A model generated the notes under the pieces. That model ran no database searches and had not been told where the DNA came from. It worked only from the letters and a program-made list of their open reading frames with translations. A program made the translations under genes and the position numbers. From Tieghemiomyces parasiticus (taxonomy: Eukaryota > Kickxellomycota > Dimargaritomycetes > Dimargaritales > Dimargaritaceae), in contig JANBPT010000941.1 in the NCBI GenBank assembly GCA_027575765.1, positions 1 through 18,468 on the forward strand: a stretch of 18,468 nt of DNA. Direction: 5' to 3'. Positions 18,397-18,468 of the stretch are shown here, one piece after another (the first letter of the stretch is position 1; each line of letters starts with the position of its first letter).

Positions 18397-18468
18397 CTGA
18401 CTGATGGCTGCAGCGTCATCCGCCGTGCGCGGGAGCGGGTTGGGCCGCCCAGGGCCAGCGTTAGAAAG
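18397..18468 (-). CDS. Probable upstream extension of the CLC reading frame (5' truncated)
   Basis: The 24 codons before the ATG at 18396 contain no stop and encode a Pro/Ala/Asp-rich stretch. Fungal Gef1-like proteins often have a cytosolic leader before the R-Y-x-D-F-x-T-x-D-W motif, so this may be coding. Alternatively it is 5' UTR, or an intron tail: CAG directly precedes the ATG, as an acceptor would. The window ends before this can be decided. Confidence 0.4.

Overview
The window looks like nuclear DNA of a fungus. Two genes are split by short introns (135-348 bases) with almost uniform GTAAGT donors and C/T-rich acceptor tracts. Coding regions are GC-rich, homopolymer C/G runs are frequent between genes, and the chloride transporter has the fungal Gef1-like form. 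A Hook gene together with these features makes an early-diverging (zygomycete-grade) lineage my best guess, but that is inference, not something the sequence proves.

Layout from left to right. (1) 1-426, + strand: the 3' end of a DHHC-type protein S-acyltransferase. (2) 427-1071: the shared 3' flank of two convergent genes. (3) 1072-4044, - strand: an eight-exon importin-alpha-like gene, 512 aa after splicing. (4) 4045-5674: a GC-rich divergent intergenic region with many C/G runs. (5) 5675-5938, + strand: a small gene of unknown function, 87 aa. (6) About 5.9-10.9 kb: a more AT-rich, gene-poor block. The only item in it I would back is a 63-aa cysteine-rich ORF on the - strand (7471-7662). 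(7) 10.9-11.49 kb: the pyrimidine-rich 5' flank of the next gene. (8) 11492-15303, + strand: a seven-exon Hook gene, 820 aa. (9) 15304-16110: the convergent 3' flank. (10) 16111 to about 18396 or beyond the edge, - strand: a CLC chloride/proton antiporter with two CBS domains. Its reading frame stays open to the right edge of the window.

The named genes are housekeeping membrane-traffic and transport functions: protein palmitoylation, nuclear import, dynein-linked endosome transport, and endomembrane chloride/proton exchange. Neighbouring genes sit in divergent or convergent pairs and do not form a cluster with one shared task. I see no mobile element, CRISPR array, rRNA or tRNA, and no clearly new multi-gene system. 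The most unusual points are a Hook protein lengthened in its distal coiled coil that carries a second WYN motif, an importin alpha with two of its binding-groove tryptophans replaced by phenylalanine, and two small unassigned genes.
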